A stretch of 64,000 bases of DNA from Leptospira broomii serovar Hurstbridge str. 5399 (GCF_000243715.2 NZ_AHMO02000008.1:1661001-1725000), one strand, 5' to 3'; counted from the first letter of the stretch, positions 43,711 to 52,488 are shown. A program made the numbers and translations. Notes: generated from the sequence alone by a model not told the origin.

Positions 43711-46107
43711 ATGAAACGAAGAATACTCGAATTTTTACGGCCACCGGTTTTTTCCGACGCCCAAAAAGACGCATCTGTCAGGCTACTTTACGGTTTAATG
43801 TACGTTTGCTTGGGAGTAATGATCGTATTTCGGATTCTACATCCTTTATTATCCGAAAAACCTAAGCCGACATATATTTCCGTATATTTGATTCCCTTGG
43901 CCGTCCTAATTAGTCATATTCTGGCTAAAAAAGGAAAACTGAAAGCTGCCGCACATTTTTTGGTCGGTCTTCATTGGCTACTTTTGTTTTTTATAATACT
44001 TCGAGAAGGGGGAGTTCAATCGATTGCGTTTTCTTTCTGTATGGTCTTGATCGTCTTCTCTGCATTAGTGCTAGGGAATATAGCCGCAATGACCTATATG
44101 ATATTGTCTATTATCGCCGGCTCATTAAGCATCTATCTGAGTGAAAATAACATTATAGAGCCGGTTTTTCGGGCGAATTCGAATAAAGCCGTACTTCTAG
44201 GAGTGTCAATCGGTTTTTTCATGGTGGCTGTACTTATGCGATTCGCCCTTATCGGATTCCGTAAGATGCAAGAGGAGCTGTCTGAGGTCCAACTTTATGC
44301 AAAAGTCGGCGGCTGGACGTTTAATACCGAAACGTTAGAACTGACTTTGACAAAGGAATATCTAATTCTTCTCGGGAAGGAGGACGCTCGCGAATCCAAG
44401 ACATTTGCGTTCGATTCATTTTTAGAATTGCACGTCGTCGAAGAAGATCGCGATCGGTTATACGATATCTTAGAGGATAGTTTGGCAAACAAGAACGATC
44501 CGACATTCTCCGTTGATTACGTTTATCAAGCTATCAGAATGGATGGTAGTCGAAGGTTCATTCAGGTAAGAGGAAAATTTAGGGATTCGATCGTAGGCTT
44601 CGGTACTGGTCAGGACATTACGGACAAATACCTTTCCCAGGAAAAATTAAGGACAAGTCAGGAACTTTTTGCAAAAATTTTCCAATTAAGCCCGTATGCT
44701 ATTTCGATTTCCCGCGTTTCCGACGGGAGATACTTCGATATCAACGAAGGATTTACCCGTCTCTTCGGTTTTGCAAGAGAGGAGGTTATAGGAAAAACTG
44801 CATTCGATATTCAACTCTGGGTGAATCCGGCAGATCGGGTCGGATTTGCGGAAACTATAAAAAGAGATGGAATTCTTTTAAATGCGGAGACGTTGTTTCG
44901 AACCAAGAATGGACAGATCGTGCATTCGGTATTTTCGACAAGACTTGTCGTCATAGACGGTGAACCAAGCCTGATCAATGTCGTTCAAGATACTACGGAA
45001 AGAAAGGAAGCCGAAGATCTTAGAATTTTAAACCGTGAGATTTCGGAACAGAATAAGCTTATCGAAGAGCAGAAAAAAGAATTAGAAGAAACGTTGCAGA
45101 ATTTAAAAAAAGCGCAAAATCAATTAGTTCTATCCGAAAAGATGGCGGCATTAGGCCAATTGGTTGCGGGAATTGCGCATGAAATTAATAATCCGATCGG
45201 CGTAATTAGCGCTTCTAACGAAACGATTAGAAGTCACTTTTCTCGATCAATGCAACGTATGGAAGAGGCATTTGTGATCTTGCAGGGATTACAGGAAAAG
45301 GCTAGAGACGACTTATATTCCCTTCTACGTAAAGGTCACTATAACCAGGAGTTATTATCCCCGAAGGAGGCTCGGGAAAGAACAAAGGTTTTAGAAGGCA
45401 ATTTAAAAGAATTAGGAATCGAAGGAGCAAGATCTCTGGCCGAAGAATTGGTGGAAGCGGGTCTCGAAAACGCTCTGTCGGATTTTCCTCGCTTGTTTAC
45501 CGGAAGACATTCTAGGGAATTATTGATGTATGCGCTAGATGAAATTCAAGCCGCTAGAAGCTGTCGGCTAATCGAAATGTCCGTCGATCGAACGTCAAAG
45601 ATCGTCTACGCGCTCAAAAATTTTTCTCATTTCCGTTCGGGAGGAATTAAGACGGCTGTACATCTTTACGAGAGCTTGGATACGGTTTTAACGATTTATC
45701 ATAATCAACTCAAGACGGGTATCGAAATCAAAAAAGATTATAATGGCATTCCGCCCATCCAAGCATATCCGGATGATTTGCTTCATGTTTGGACAAACTT
45801 AGTTTATAATGCGGCTCAAGCCATGAACTTTAAGGGTGTTTTAAAACTTGAAATTCACAGAGTAGGTGATTATGAAGCTGAGGTAAGAATTTCAGATACC
45901 GGTCCCGGGATTGCGGATTCAATCGCGGATCGTATTTTCGAACCTTTCTTTACTACGAAATCTCAGGGTGAAGGGTCCGGTTTAGGATTGGATATCGTTA
46001 GGCGTATTGTCGAGAATCATAACGGTTCGATTCGTTTCGAGTCCTCTTCGGAAGGTACTACTTTCTATGTTCGCTTACCTATAAATTCATCCGGCGATTT
46101 CGTTTAG
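43711..46107 (+). CDS. PAS-containing sensor histidine kinase
   Basis: A hybrid-free membrane histidine kinase of 798 residues from ATG 43711 (TTG 43705 also possible; ribosome site weak). Seen: about six N-terminal membrane segments (1-190), two PAS domains (about 195-310 and 320-435, with FQLSPYAISISRVSDGRYFDIN), a coiled-coil linker (about 440-480), then a HisKA domain with the phospho-site H in GIAHEINNPIG. The HATPase core follows with N box WTNLVYNAAQAM, G1 ISDTGPGI and G2 GSGLGLDIV. No response-regulator gene is adjacent. The 320 bases ahead (43391-43710) show no clear gene; part could be the old start of the desaturase. Confidence 0.95.
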   Translation: MKRRILEFLRPPVFSDAQKDASVRLLYGLMYVCLGVMIVFRILHPLLSEKPKPTYISVYLIPLAVLISHILAKKGKLKAAAHFLVGLHWLLLFFIILREGGVQSIAFSFCMVLIVFSALVLGNIAAMTYMILSIIAGSLSIYLSENNIIEPVFRANSNKAVLLGVSIGFFMVAVLMRFALIGFRKMQEELSEVQLYAKVGGWTFNTETLELTLTKEYLILLGKEDARESKTFAFDSFLELHVVEEDRDRLYDILEDSLANKNDPTFSVDYVYQAIRMDGSRRFIQVRGKFRDSIVGFGTGQDITDKYLSQEKLRTSQELFAKIFQLSPYAISISRVSDGRYFDINEGFTRLFGFAREEVIGKTAFDIQLWVNPADRVGFAETIKRDGILLNAETLFRTKNGQIVHSVFSTRLVVIDGEPSLINVVQDTTERKEAEDLRILNREISEQNKLIEEQKKELEETLQNLKKAQNQLVLSEKMAALGQLVAGIAHEINNPIGVISASNETIRSHFSRSMQRMEEAFVILQGLQEKARDDLYSLLRKGHYNQELLSPKEARERTKVLEGNLKELGIEGARSLAEELVEAGLENALSDFPRLFTGRHSRELLMYALDEIQAARSCRLIEMSVDRTSKIVYALKNFSHFRSGGIKTAVHLYESLDTVLTIYHNQLKTGIEIKKDYNGIPPIQAYPDDLLHVWTNLVYNAAQAMNFKGVLKLEIHRVGDYEAEVRISDTGPGIADSIADRIFEPFFTTKSQGEGSGLGLDIVRRIVENHNGSIRFESSSEGTTFYVRLPINSSGDFV

Positions 46108-46149
46108 AGATTCCTTTCATGTTTCACTAGCAGATATTTTTCGCCCTCT

Positions 46150-46677
46150 CTAACCTTTCTTTTTTAGAAATTTTTCAATCTTGGGTCGAATTACATAATG
46201 GCAGTAAGGCTGATTAGGATTTGTGCGAAAATAATTTTGGTGGTAGTTTTCAGCGGGGAAAAATTTTTCCATCGCGATGATTTCGGTAACAATCGGATCC
46301 TTAAAATGTGATTGAGCCTTTTCTCGAGATTCCTCCGCGATTTTTTTCTGTTCCGGAGTTTCATAAAGAATGATACTTCTATATTGAGTTCCTTCGTCAT
46401 TTCCTTGGCGGTTTCTCGTAGTCGGATCGTGGGCCTCCCAAAAAATGTTCAGTATATCGGAAAATGAAATTCGCTGGGGATCGAAACCGATGCGAATCAC
46501 TTCCGCATGTCCCGTGAGTCCTGTGCATACCGACTTGTAATTTGGTGAAGGATCCGAGCCTCCCGCATAACCGGAAACGATCGATTCCACACCGTCTACT
46601 AGCTGATATATCGCTTCGACACACCAGAAGCAGCCGCCCCCTACCGTCGCATATTCCATTTTTTTTTCCTCAGCCAT
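46150..46677 (-). CDS. msrA: Peptide methionine sulfoxide reductase A
   Basis: Repairs oxidised methionine (S form). Seen: 175 residues with the active-site motif GGGCFWCVEA, in which the first Cys is catalytic, GVESIVSGYAGG, HAEVIRIGFDP, WEAHDPTTRNRQGNDEGTQYRS, and a C-terminal YCHYVIRPK with another Cys for resolution. Length and motifs are standard. No msrB follows. It is read on the minus strand and divergent from the DUF1564-like gene. Confidence 0.95.
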   Translation of the reverse strand: MAEEKKMEYATVGGGCFWCVEAIYQLVDGVESIVSGYAGGSDPSPNYKSVCTGLTGHAEVIRIGFDPQRISFSDILNIFWEAHDPTTRNRQGNDEGTQYRSIILYETPEQKKIAEESREKAQSHFKDPIVTEIIAMEKFFPAENYHQNYFRTNPNQPYCHYVIRPKIEKFLKKKG

Positions 46678-46828
46678 TCTGCCTCCTCCGGATTCTTACT
46701 TATATTAGATTTGGCGACAATTGCGAAAAATAAAAAAGGTTTCGAATTCGATTAAATTCGGCGCTGTTTTTTGAAAAAGCTAGCTATGGTAAGATGAAAA
46801 AATACGACCGACGAAAGAATTCCGATCC

Positions 46829-47293
46829 ATGTATATGATTATGAAACTGAAAGTAATCTTTGAAAAGAAGAAAGTAATTCCGAAAGTTGTTTCGCTTCGA
46901 GCGAAGTCTTCCCGCGGGGAGCTCCCTAACTGTACGCTCATTATTTCGGAGGAACTATACGATCGTTTTCGGAAAAGGTGGAAAGGCGAGCGACCACTAG
47001 CGCGTTGTCTAAACGAACTTCTTACAATTTATGGCGCCGATTTGGAGAAGGCTGATAAATTGAATCCTGGTTCGTTTATGCTTCTCTATCAACGAAAACG
47101 TCGCGAATCGGGAGGAGATTGGAATCGTATCAATTTTCGACCGGCCGGAAACGATTGGACAAGGCTGGGAAATTTGTCGCGCTGGCACGGAGTATCTAGA
47201 TGCTTTTTATTTAGTTATTTGCTGGAGCTCCATTTAAAGAGGAAGGTCGAATCAAAAGCTCTCCCTCTCGCTGCAAGAAAGAAAAGCGCTTAG
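46829..47293 (+). CDS. DUF1564-like Leptospira protein
   Basis: Seen: 154 residues with a basic N-terminus, then the core SEELYDRFRKRWKGE, LARCLNELLTIYG, a basic middle (LYQRKRRESGG) and RINFRPAGNDWTRLGNLSRWHGVSRCFLF, which matches the DUF1564 family pattern (NDWxxLGxxSxxHGVSRCxLF). The family is expanded in Leptospira and is RHH-like in form, so DNA binding is possible, but the role is unknown. Start may be ATG 46829 or ATG 46835. It is convergent with the cNMP-binding genes. A single gene, with no partner in the same direction. Confidence 0.75.
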   Translation: MYMIMKLKVIFEKKKVIPKVVSLRAKSSRGELPNCTLIISEELYDRFRKRWKGERPLARCLNELLTIYGADLEKADKLNPGSFMLLYQRKRRESGGDWNRINFRPAGNDWTRLGNLSRWHGVSRCFLFSYLLELHLKRKVESKALPLAARKKSA

Positions 47294-47314
47294 AAACTTT
47301 CTCCCCGAGAGGGA

Positions 47315-47752
47315 TTAAACATCTACTCTCGGTTTGATTTCTTCCAAGTTAACCGAAGAGAGGGAACTTAATTTACCGATCTCTTCCTCGACGGAAACTA
47401 ATCTTTCGATCATTGTACTTAGCAGTATTGAAAAGAATTTAGGATTTGTTTGTCCGATTTTATGAAACATATCCTTATCGAGACTTCCGATTTTTGCCTT
47501 ATCCGAAATGACCCTAGCGCCGGCAGCTCTGGGAATTTTACTGATCAATGCCATTTCTCCAAAAAAGGAACCGGCAGTAAGTTTACGAATTATCCTCACT
47601 TCTCCGTCATATGTTTTGCTAATCTCTAATTCTCCGCAAAATAGAAAATACATCATCCCTGTCGACATATCCTTCTCTTCGAATACGGTTTCTCCCGATA
47701 AGTAAGTTTTAACGGAAATATTATTAATAAATTCTAATATATTTATGCTCAT
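47315..47752 (-). CDS. cNMP-binding-domain protein (short)
   Basis: A 145-residue protein made almost only of a Crp-type cyclic-nucleotide-binding fold. Seen: SGETVFEEKD, MMYFLFCGELEISKT, the phosphate-binding cassette SFFGEMALISKIPRAA with its Glu and Arg kept, and a C-terminal helix. There is no DNA-binding helix-turn-helix or other output, so it would act by binding a partner. It overlaps the longer sister gene by 4 bases (ATGA). The two are tandem paralogues. Confidence 0.86.
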   Translation of the reverse strand: MSINILEFINNISVKTYLSGETVFEEKDMSTGMMYFLFCGELEISKTYDGEVRIIRKLTAGSFFGEMALISKIPRAAGARVISDKAKIGSLDKDMFHKIGQTNPKFFSILLSTMIERLVSVEEEIGKLSSLSSVNLEEIKPRVDV

Positions 47753-48312
47753 GCCGCGCTCTCTTTTCCGGGTTTCGTATTAATGGCAGCAGTTTTCGGA
47801 TTCGGCTTAGGAATAGTCGTTTCTTCCTTCTCGGAAAGTTCGGGCTGAATTTCTTCCTTTGGGAGTTCCGAAGTCGGCGCAGCAGTTTCTCCGACGGGGT
47901 TTTCTCCATTTCGCCGATGTATTTCAGAATACAGCGATTCAAGTTTTCCTTCGGCACGGTTTAGTTTTTCGATCGTGTTTTTGAGCAGTAAAAGCAAAAA
48001 CTGCGGATTGGTTTGCTCCAACTTACCGAAAACTGCTTTATTCAATATTCCGACTTTCGCCGTCGGTGAAATAACTTGCACCGACATAGTTCTTAGTTTC
48101 CCGGAGATCAGGGAAATTTCGCCGAAGAATTCGCCGGGCGAAAGATCTTTAATCGGACGCTCCTGATTTTGGTCGCGGCGTTTTGAAACTCTTAGCTGAC
48201 CTTGAAAAAGAAAATACATGTTTCCGTTAGGTAAGTCCCCTTCTCGGAAGATATAGGAACCCCTTTCATACGTTACTGGAGTGACGCTTTGTAAGAGATC
48301 GGCCGCCATCAT
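47749..48312 (-). CDS. cNMP-binding-domain protein with charged tail
   Basis: Seen: 187 residues with a cNMP-binding fold (1-125; YIFREGDLPNG, MYFLFQGQLRVSK, and cassette GEFFGEISLISGKLRT), then a helix and a Pro/Glu/Lys-rich disordered tail (about 140-187). The cassette Arg is kept, but the following residues (TMS rather than AAT) differ from typical cAMP binders, so the ligand may differ or be lost. No output domain. It is the first gene of the pair; the downstream sister overlaps it by 4 bases. Confidence 0.86.
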   Translation of the reverse strand: MMAADLLQSVTPVTYERGSYIFREGDLPNGNMYFLFQGQLRVSKRRDQNQERPIKDLSPGEFFGEISLISGKLRTMSVQVISPTAKVGILNKAVFGKLEQTNPQFLLLLLKNTIEKLNRAEGKLESLYSEIHRRNGENPVGETAAPTSELPKEEIQPELSEKEETTIPKPNPKTAAINTKPGKESAA

Positions 48313-48864
48313 ATAGAATGATTCGACGAGAAAAAGTAATTAGATCCGAAGACTCGACGAAAAATTAGAATCTGAAATACGTTCCAATTTTCTTAGGATG
48401 GTTAGGTCGAGGCCTAGTCCGCAAAGTTTAGTTGGATTTGAAACGGAATTGTTCGGTTTTATTATCCCTTGGGTGGTGATAAAATGTTATAGAATTTTAC
48501 GTATCAAAAATCCAAAGATACGACTGAGAAGCGGGTATTTTTCTTCAAATATATTAAATAAGATGAATTTAATTTTTAATTGCATTACAATAATCATGAA
48601 TCTATAATTCGCCAATATTCTCCCTCTGTAAGTTTATGTTAGGCGGGAGCATATAATCTTAAAACGTGCTTGGCCGATAGATCGGGTAATCGTCGATAAA
48701 AGTTAGGTCGAAAAAACGGAAATTATTTTAATAATCCAATTATTTGCAACAAGATAGCATTGACGCGGTAAGGCTTGAGCTAGTATCGGATATGGATTTT
48801 TTATTAGTTCTATTCTTGGGCGTATGCTCGTTCTATTGAAGGTATTCAAAAGGAGGTTTTATTT
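48313..48864. other. Gene-poor stretch
   Basis: No convincing gene over about 550 bases. A 69-codon frame at 48398-48607 lacks a ribosome site and a sensible product. A weak promoter-like pair TTGACG (48760-48765) and TAGTAT (48781-48786), spaced by only 15 bases, could serve the small gene that follows. The region also holds A/T-rich runs. Confidence 0.45.
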
Positions 48865-49035
48865 ATGAAAAGTTTTTATTTTATTTTCAGTCTTTGGGTT
48901 TTGTGGCTCTATTCTTATCGGGAATATGTAACGTTAGGAACCTATAAGTCTTTCGAAGAATGTGCATCGGCAAAAAGTTCCGATCAGTCGGGGATTATGC
49001 TTTGGAAAACGGAATGTAAGGAGTCAAAGAAATAG
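48865..49035 (+). CDS. Small membrane or secreted protein (56 aa)
   Basis: An overlooked short gene. Seen: ATG at 48865 preceded by AAAGGAGG at good spacing, an unusually strong ribosome site for this window. The product opens MKSFYFIFSLWVLWLYSYRE, a hydrophobic stretch that could be a signal peptide or one membrane span, then a polar part with two Cys (about residues 33 and 51) that could pair, ending KESKK. The length is below usual gene-finding limits. Family unknown. The reading depends on the ribosome site and the sensible N-terminal pattern. Confidence 0.6.
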   Translation: MKSFYFIFSLWVLWLYSYREYVTLGTYKSFEECASAKSSDQSGIMLWKTECKESKK

Positions 49036-49178
49036 TAAAGGGCTGATCTTTTCCTGACAGTCATCGTAAGAAAACGGTGGAGTCAATCCTAAGTGGGTTT
49101 TGGAATTGAAACGTTTCAAGTAGATGCGTTCTCTTTAAATTAGGAAAATTTATTTCGGTAAAAATTCCTGTCTTCGAT

Positions 49179-49997
49179 TCAGAATTTCCAGGAGTAAGCC
49201 AGTTCAGTATTCCAACCTAATGCATTTCCACCCGGCGCAAAAGTACGATAGGAGGGGCTCACGCTGAAGCGAATTCCTTCCGGGTTCGGATCGCCGGCTA
49301 ATAGCTTCTCTTTTTGAACTCCTAAATAATAGGAATACAGAATCTGCAGTCCGTAAACGACCCCGAACGCGAGGAGGGCATCGTTTGAAAGCGTACTCGC
49401 GCTTTGGTAATGTTTAAATGCGCCGCCTGAATACGCCGAGCCTACTAAAACTCGGATCAGCGTTGCCGAAGGCGGATTCAAGCTCGGATCATTTTGCGAA
49501 ATGACTAAATATTCATATACTTTGTTTTGATAGGCGGCTTTGGCCGAATGAAACTCGCCATTCGTTTTTGTGCTATAATAAGCGAGACCGATTACCGCTG
49601 CGAATGTGGCCACCCCTTGCCATTTCTTATCCGCTTTCCATAAACCCCATCCAGGAACGACCGCCGAGCTTAACGGATAATTCCAGCGAGGTTTTTGCCA
49701 CCATCTCTGTTTTCCCGGTTGAATCGGTTCTTCCTTGACCTGCGCCTGTTCCACGGTTTTAGGAATTTCTACCTTCTTAGGTTCTTGTTTAGGTTCGTCT
49801 TTTAAACGAAGTTCTTGTATCTCCGTTTTAGGGATAGTGAGAACTTTGCCCCCCACCTCCATCTGCACATCCGTACGCGTTTGGTTTACCACTTTTCCTT
49901 GGAGAACTTTCCCGTTTTTCAGCGTTAAAGTGGCGCCGAAGATCGCGCTAGACGATAGAAAGATAAGGAAGAATATAATAATCCGACTTAGGAGCAT
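49179..49997 (-). CDS. Exported membrane protein with KDG-type N-terminal domain
   Basis: Seen: 272 residues from ATG 49997, which starts a clear signal peptide (FFLIFLSSSAIFGA); the frame is open to 50048. Residues 22-64 form a short beta domain (LKNGKVLQGKVVNQ ... IPKTEIQELRL). A Pro/Glu/Lys linker follows, then a membrane part with two to three spans (about 125-225) that resembles DUF5683-type proteins, and a C-terminal strand region. The same short domain closes the nearby FecR-like protein. It is divergent from the sigma-factor locus, which may regulate it. Function unknown. Confidence 0.72.
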   Translation of the reverse strand: MLLSRIIIFFLIFLSSSAIFGATLTLKNGKVLQGKVVNQTRTDVQMEVGGKVLTIPKTEIQELRLKDEPKQEPKKVEIPKTVEQAQVKEEPIQPGKQRWWQKPRWNYPLSSAVVPGWGLWKADKKWQGVATFAAVIGLAYYSTKTNGEFHSAKAAYQNKVYEYLVISQNDPSLNPPSATLIRVLVGSAYSGGAFKHYQSASTLSNDALLAFGVVYGLQILYSYYLGVQKEKLLAGDPNPEGIRFSVSPSYRTFAPGGNALGWNTELAYSWKF

Positions 49998-50063
49998 AAA
50001 GGGAGCGGTATTACCTGGAAATAATCCTTCCGATAGGTTAAAATTCATCGATTCGAGATTTTC

Positions 50064-50693
50064 TTGGCAATATCTTTCTTCAAGAAAAAACCTAATTTAC
50101 TTGAAAAAACGGAACCAGGAAAAAACTTTCATTCTACCGTGTCGGATACCTTGTTTTTCGAAAAATTATACAATAAGAATAAGGATCATTTGTTCTCCTT
50201 TATTCGGCGTTCGGTGAGGGATGAGTCGACGGCCTTAGACCTGTTGCAAGACACGTTTTTGAACTTCTTTAAACATTATTCCGGTAAGGTTCTCCCTGAA
50301 GAACAGATCGCGCGGATGATTCTTTTTAGAATTGCCCGAAATTTAATGATTAACCATAGCAAATCTTACTACCAAAAGAACGTTTCTTTGGTTGGAGAAG
50401 AGGTAGGGACGGTTTTCGGCTCAAAAACCCAAGGCCCGGAAGGCCAGGTTTTGGATGATATGGCTGCCCAGGATCTGGCAAGTATGTTTTCCATTCTTTT
50501 CGAGATTTTGCCTGAAGATCAGAAAACTGCGTTAGACCTCCGTTATTCACAAGGATGTAAGCTGGAAGAAATCGCTCAGGTCCTGGAACTTTCTGTATCC
50601 GGCGTTTCCCGGCTGCTGGAAAGAGCTGAAAAAGCGATTTTGCAAGAAGGAAAACGGAGGGGATTTCAACCGGAATCCTTCTTAAAAAATTGA
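50064..50693 (+). CDS. ECF-type RNA polymerase sigma factor
   Basis: Seen: 209 residues from TTG 50064 (GAG weakly placed ahead). Region 2 is at about 30-100, with HLFSFIRRSVRDESTALDLLQDTFLNFFKH and the RIARNLMINHSKS end. Region 4 is at about 140-200, with LPEDQKTALDLRYSQGCKLEEIAQVLELSVSGVSRLLERAEKAI split over its HTH. The gene belongs to the sigma-70-like ECF group that lacks regions 1 and 3. It is followed by a 45-codon ORF and a FecR-like membrane protein. FecR-type proteins often act as anti-sigma factors for such sigma factors, so this is probably a signalling cascade from the envelope. Confidence 0.92.
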   Translation: MAISFFKKKPNLLEKTEPGKNFHSTVSDTLFFEKLYNKNKDHLFSFIRRSVRDESTALDLLQDTFLNFFKHYSGKVLPEEQIARMILFRIARNLMINHSKSYYQKNVSLVGEEVGTVFGSKTQGPEGQVLDDMAAQDLASMFSILFEILPEDQKTALDLRYSQGCKLEEIAQVLELSVSGVSRLLERAEKAILQEGKRRGFQPESFLKN

Positions 50694-50721
50694 GTAATTG
50701 TCTTTTTAGATTTTCGAACAA

Positions 50722-50859
50722 GTGATTAATTTCGTCAGAAAAGAGTATGATCGCAAAAAAACGAGCAACGAAATTAGCTCCAGCTTGTTGGTCCAACTGA
50801 AAGCGGGAGAAACGCTCGAAGAGCGGGAACCTGAAGAAAGAAACGGAGAAAGAGGATGA
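50722..50859 (+). CDS. Small ORF between sigma factor and FecR gene (45 aa)
   Basis: Seen: GTG at 50722, 45 codons, stop TGA at 50857-50859 that overlaps the ATG of the FecR-like gene as ATGA, a common sign of coupled translation. Product starts MINFVRKEYDRKKTSNE and ends NGERG; it is very charged, with a helical middle (SLLVQLKAGETLEERE). No zinc-finger motif of anti-sigma type is visible. It could be a short regulatory protein, a remnant of an anti-sigma domain, or a leader that sets FecR translation. No ribosome site is obvious at the GTG, so evidence rests mainly on position and overlap. Confidence 0.45.
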   Translation: MINFVRKEYDRKKTSNEISSSLLVQLKAGETLEEREPEERNGERG

Positions 50860-51908
50860 ATGGGATGACACCTGAATTCGAACCCTATGCTGAGTTCCTC
50901 AAAAGAACTCGTGCCGTTTCTAAACTCCCCGACTTCGATCCTTCGTGGATTGGAAAGTCTCCCCGCTTTGAAGTGGAGGCAGTCGTTGTGGAAACCTCAA
51001 ATAAGAGTAATTTAGTAGAACTTCCCAAATCAAGTCGTCGCGTCTTTTTGATCGCAGCGGCAGCAGTTCTCTTAGTTGGTATTGGTATAGGCGGATATTT
51101 CAAATTTTCCAAATCACAATCACCGGTCGTAGAAGGAGCAATCCTGAAAGCCGCAGTGGTGTTTGTAAAAGGCGATGCGAAAGTTGTTCGCGATGTGGAA
51201 GCCCCGATTCATCTGGGCGATATTTTGACCGAAGGTGATCGAATCGTTACTGGTTCCGGAGGGTCTGTCGATATCGGACTCACTGATTCTAGTATCATTC
51301 GCCTTAAAGAAAAATCGACTTTATTGTTAAAAGGAATGCGCGAGACTGATGCTTCTCAAGTTAAACTTTCTCTTTTATCGGGTAGAATTTTAAGCCTGGT
51401 GGAGAAAGAAAAGAAGAATGCAAACTTTATAGTCGACACCCCGACTGTCGTAGCAGCCGTTCGTGGTACGTCGTTTGAAGTAGATGCAAATTCCGAAGAA
51501 TCTTCCGTGTATGTTGCGGATGGAGCCGTCGAAGTTACGCCGTTAATCAACGATGAAGCACAGAAAGTCTTGAACGTCGGCGGGTTAGTGGTTGTCACGG
51601 TTCAAAAAGCCACCTATTATGAAGACACGGATCGCAGTAAGAAAGTTCTTCCGGAATACACTGAAATGCGTAAGAACCTAAGCGCATTAGACAAAGAAGT
51701 TATGGAGACTACAAGAAATCTCAAGTCCGCTAAGACCGAAGCGGAACTGAGCCAAATGTATGATAAAAATATCGAGCAAATCATTTTGAAAGATGGACGT
51801 GAACTCCGCGGAGTGGTCGTTTCTCAGAAAAAAGGTAAGCTGATTATCCAAACCCTAAAAGGATCTTACATACTAGACGAAGCCGTGGTTGAAACGATTC
51901 GATACTAA
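50856..51908 (+). CDS. FecR-domain membrane protein
   Basis: Seen: 350 residues. A cytoplasmic N-terminal part of about 60 residues, then a membrane span (about 63-85, VFLIAAAAVLLVGIGIGGYF), then a periplasmic FecR domain (about 95-215) with GDILTEGDRIVTG, SSIIRLKEKSTLLL, the TPTVVAAVRGTSFEVD motif and VYVADGAVEV. A helical segment and a closing 40-residue beta domain (LKDGRELRGVVVSQ) complete it. ATG 50856 has CGGAG seven bases ahead; ATG 50865 is also possible. FecR-type proteins pass an envelope signal to an ECF sigma factor, which is encoded just upstream. A terminator follows the gene. Confidence 0.9.
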   Translation: MNGMTPEFEPYAEFLKRTRAVSKLPDFDPSWIGKSPRFEVEAVVVETSNKSNLVELPKSSRRVFLIAAAAVLLVGIGIGGYFKFSKSQSPVVEGAILKAAVVFVKGDAKVVRDVEAPIHLGDILTEGDRIVTGSGGSVDIGLTDSSIIRLKEKSTLLLKGMRETDASQVKLSLLSGRILSLVEKEKKNANFIVDTPTVVAAVRGTSFEVDANSEESSVYVADGAVEVTPLINDEAQKVLNVGGLVVVTVQKATYYEDTDRSKKVLPEYTEMRKNLSALDKEVMETTRNLKSAKTEAELSQMYDKNIEQIILKDGRELRGVVVSQKKGKLIIQTLKGSYILDEAVVETIRY

Positions 51909-51940
51909 TATAGATTTTTTCTCCGTCCTTTAGCGGATTA

Positions 51941-51974
51941 AAACCCGGATGTGGAAACGCTTCCGGGTTTTTTT
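51941..51974 (+). terminator. Rho-independent terminator after the FecR-like gene
   Basis: AAACCCGGA (51941-51949) pairs with TCCGGGTTT (51962-51970) over a 12-base loop, followed by a run of T (51968-51974). It sits 33 bases past the FecR-like stop and closes the sigma-FecR transcript. Confidence 0.8.
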
Positions 51975-52041
51975 GTATTAGCGGCTTTTTACCGTTTGAA
52001 ATGAATTTTGTATAAAAGGCTAGATCGCTTTCAAAAAACGT

Positions 52042-52488
52042 TCATAGTAGCTGATGCGCAATGGGTCTGTCGATGGAATAAGAGCCTCCGCCGGTTATGA
52101 CTAAGGAAAGCGCCATCGAAACTGCGAGAATATGATACTCGAATCCCTCGCCCCCTTTATCTCCGAACCAGTTCATAAAAAAACCGTGATCTATATGAGT
52201 TAATCCGGCAACGCTCAATGTTACAGCGATTCCAAGTGCCCAAAGGCGAGTGAGAAAACCCACGGAAATGCAGATCGAACCGGTAAATTCGAATACGATC
52301 GCTAGCACGCCTATGAAATAAGGAAAACCCAGAGTATTCGCAAAATAATCCATTGCCACTTCGAAGCCGGAACCTTCAAACCAGCCTACGGCCTTTTGCG
52401 CTCCATGAGGGAAGATGCAGATGGCAAGACCCATTCTTATTAATAAAGGGCCGATTCCGGGTTTAGTAGCGAAGAATGAGTAAAGCAT
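52042..52488 (-). CDS. DoxX-family membrane protein
   Basis: Seen: 148 residues from ATG 52488 (a TTG at 52530 is in frame but lacks a ribosome site). Four membrane segments, with LLIRMGLAICIFPHGAQKAVGWF at the start and AIVFEFTGSICISVGFLTRLWALGIAVTLSVAG in the middle, are the hallmarks of the DoxX family. Such proteins have been linked to redox and sulfur metabolism but lack a defined reaction. It is the only gene in this orientation here and ends 67 bases from the FecR terminator. Confidence 0.85.
   Translation of the reverse strand: MLYSFFATKPGIGPLLIRMGLAICIFPHGAQKAVGWFEGSGFEVAMDYFANTLGFPYFIGVLAIVFEFTGSICISVGFLTRLWALGIAVTLSVAGLTHIDHGFFMNWFGDKGGEGFEYHILAVSMALSLVITGGGSYSIDRPIAHQLL

Noticed and set aside
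43605..43865. 86-codon plus-strand frame overlapping the start of the histidine kinase
   Set aside because: Runs into the kinase in a different frame and has no ribosome site or recognisable product.
48398..48607. 69-codon plus-strand frame in the gene-poor stretch
   Set aside because: No ribosome site, an odd basic product with no pattern, and no coupling to neighbours.
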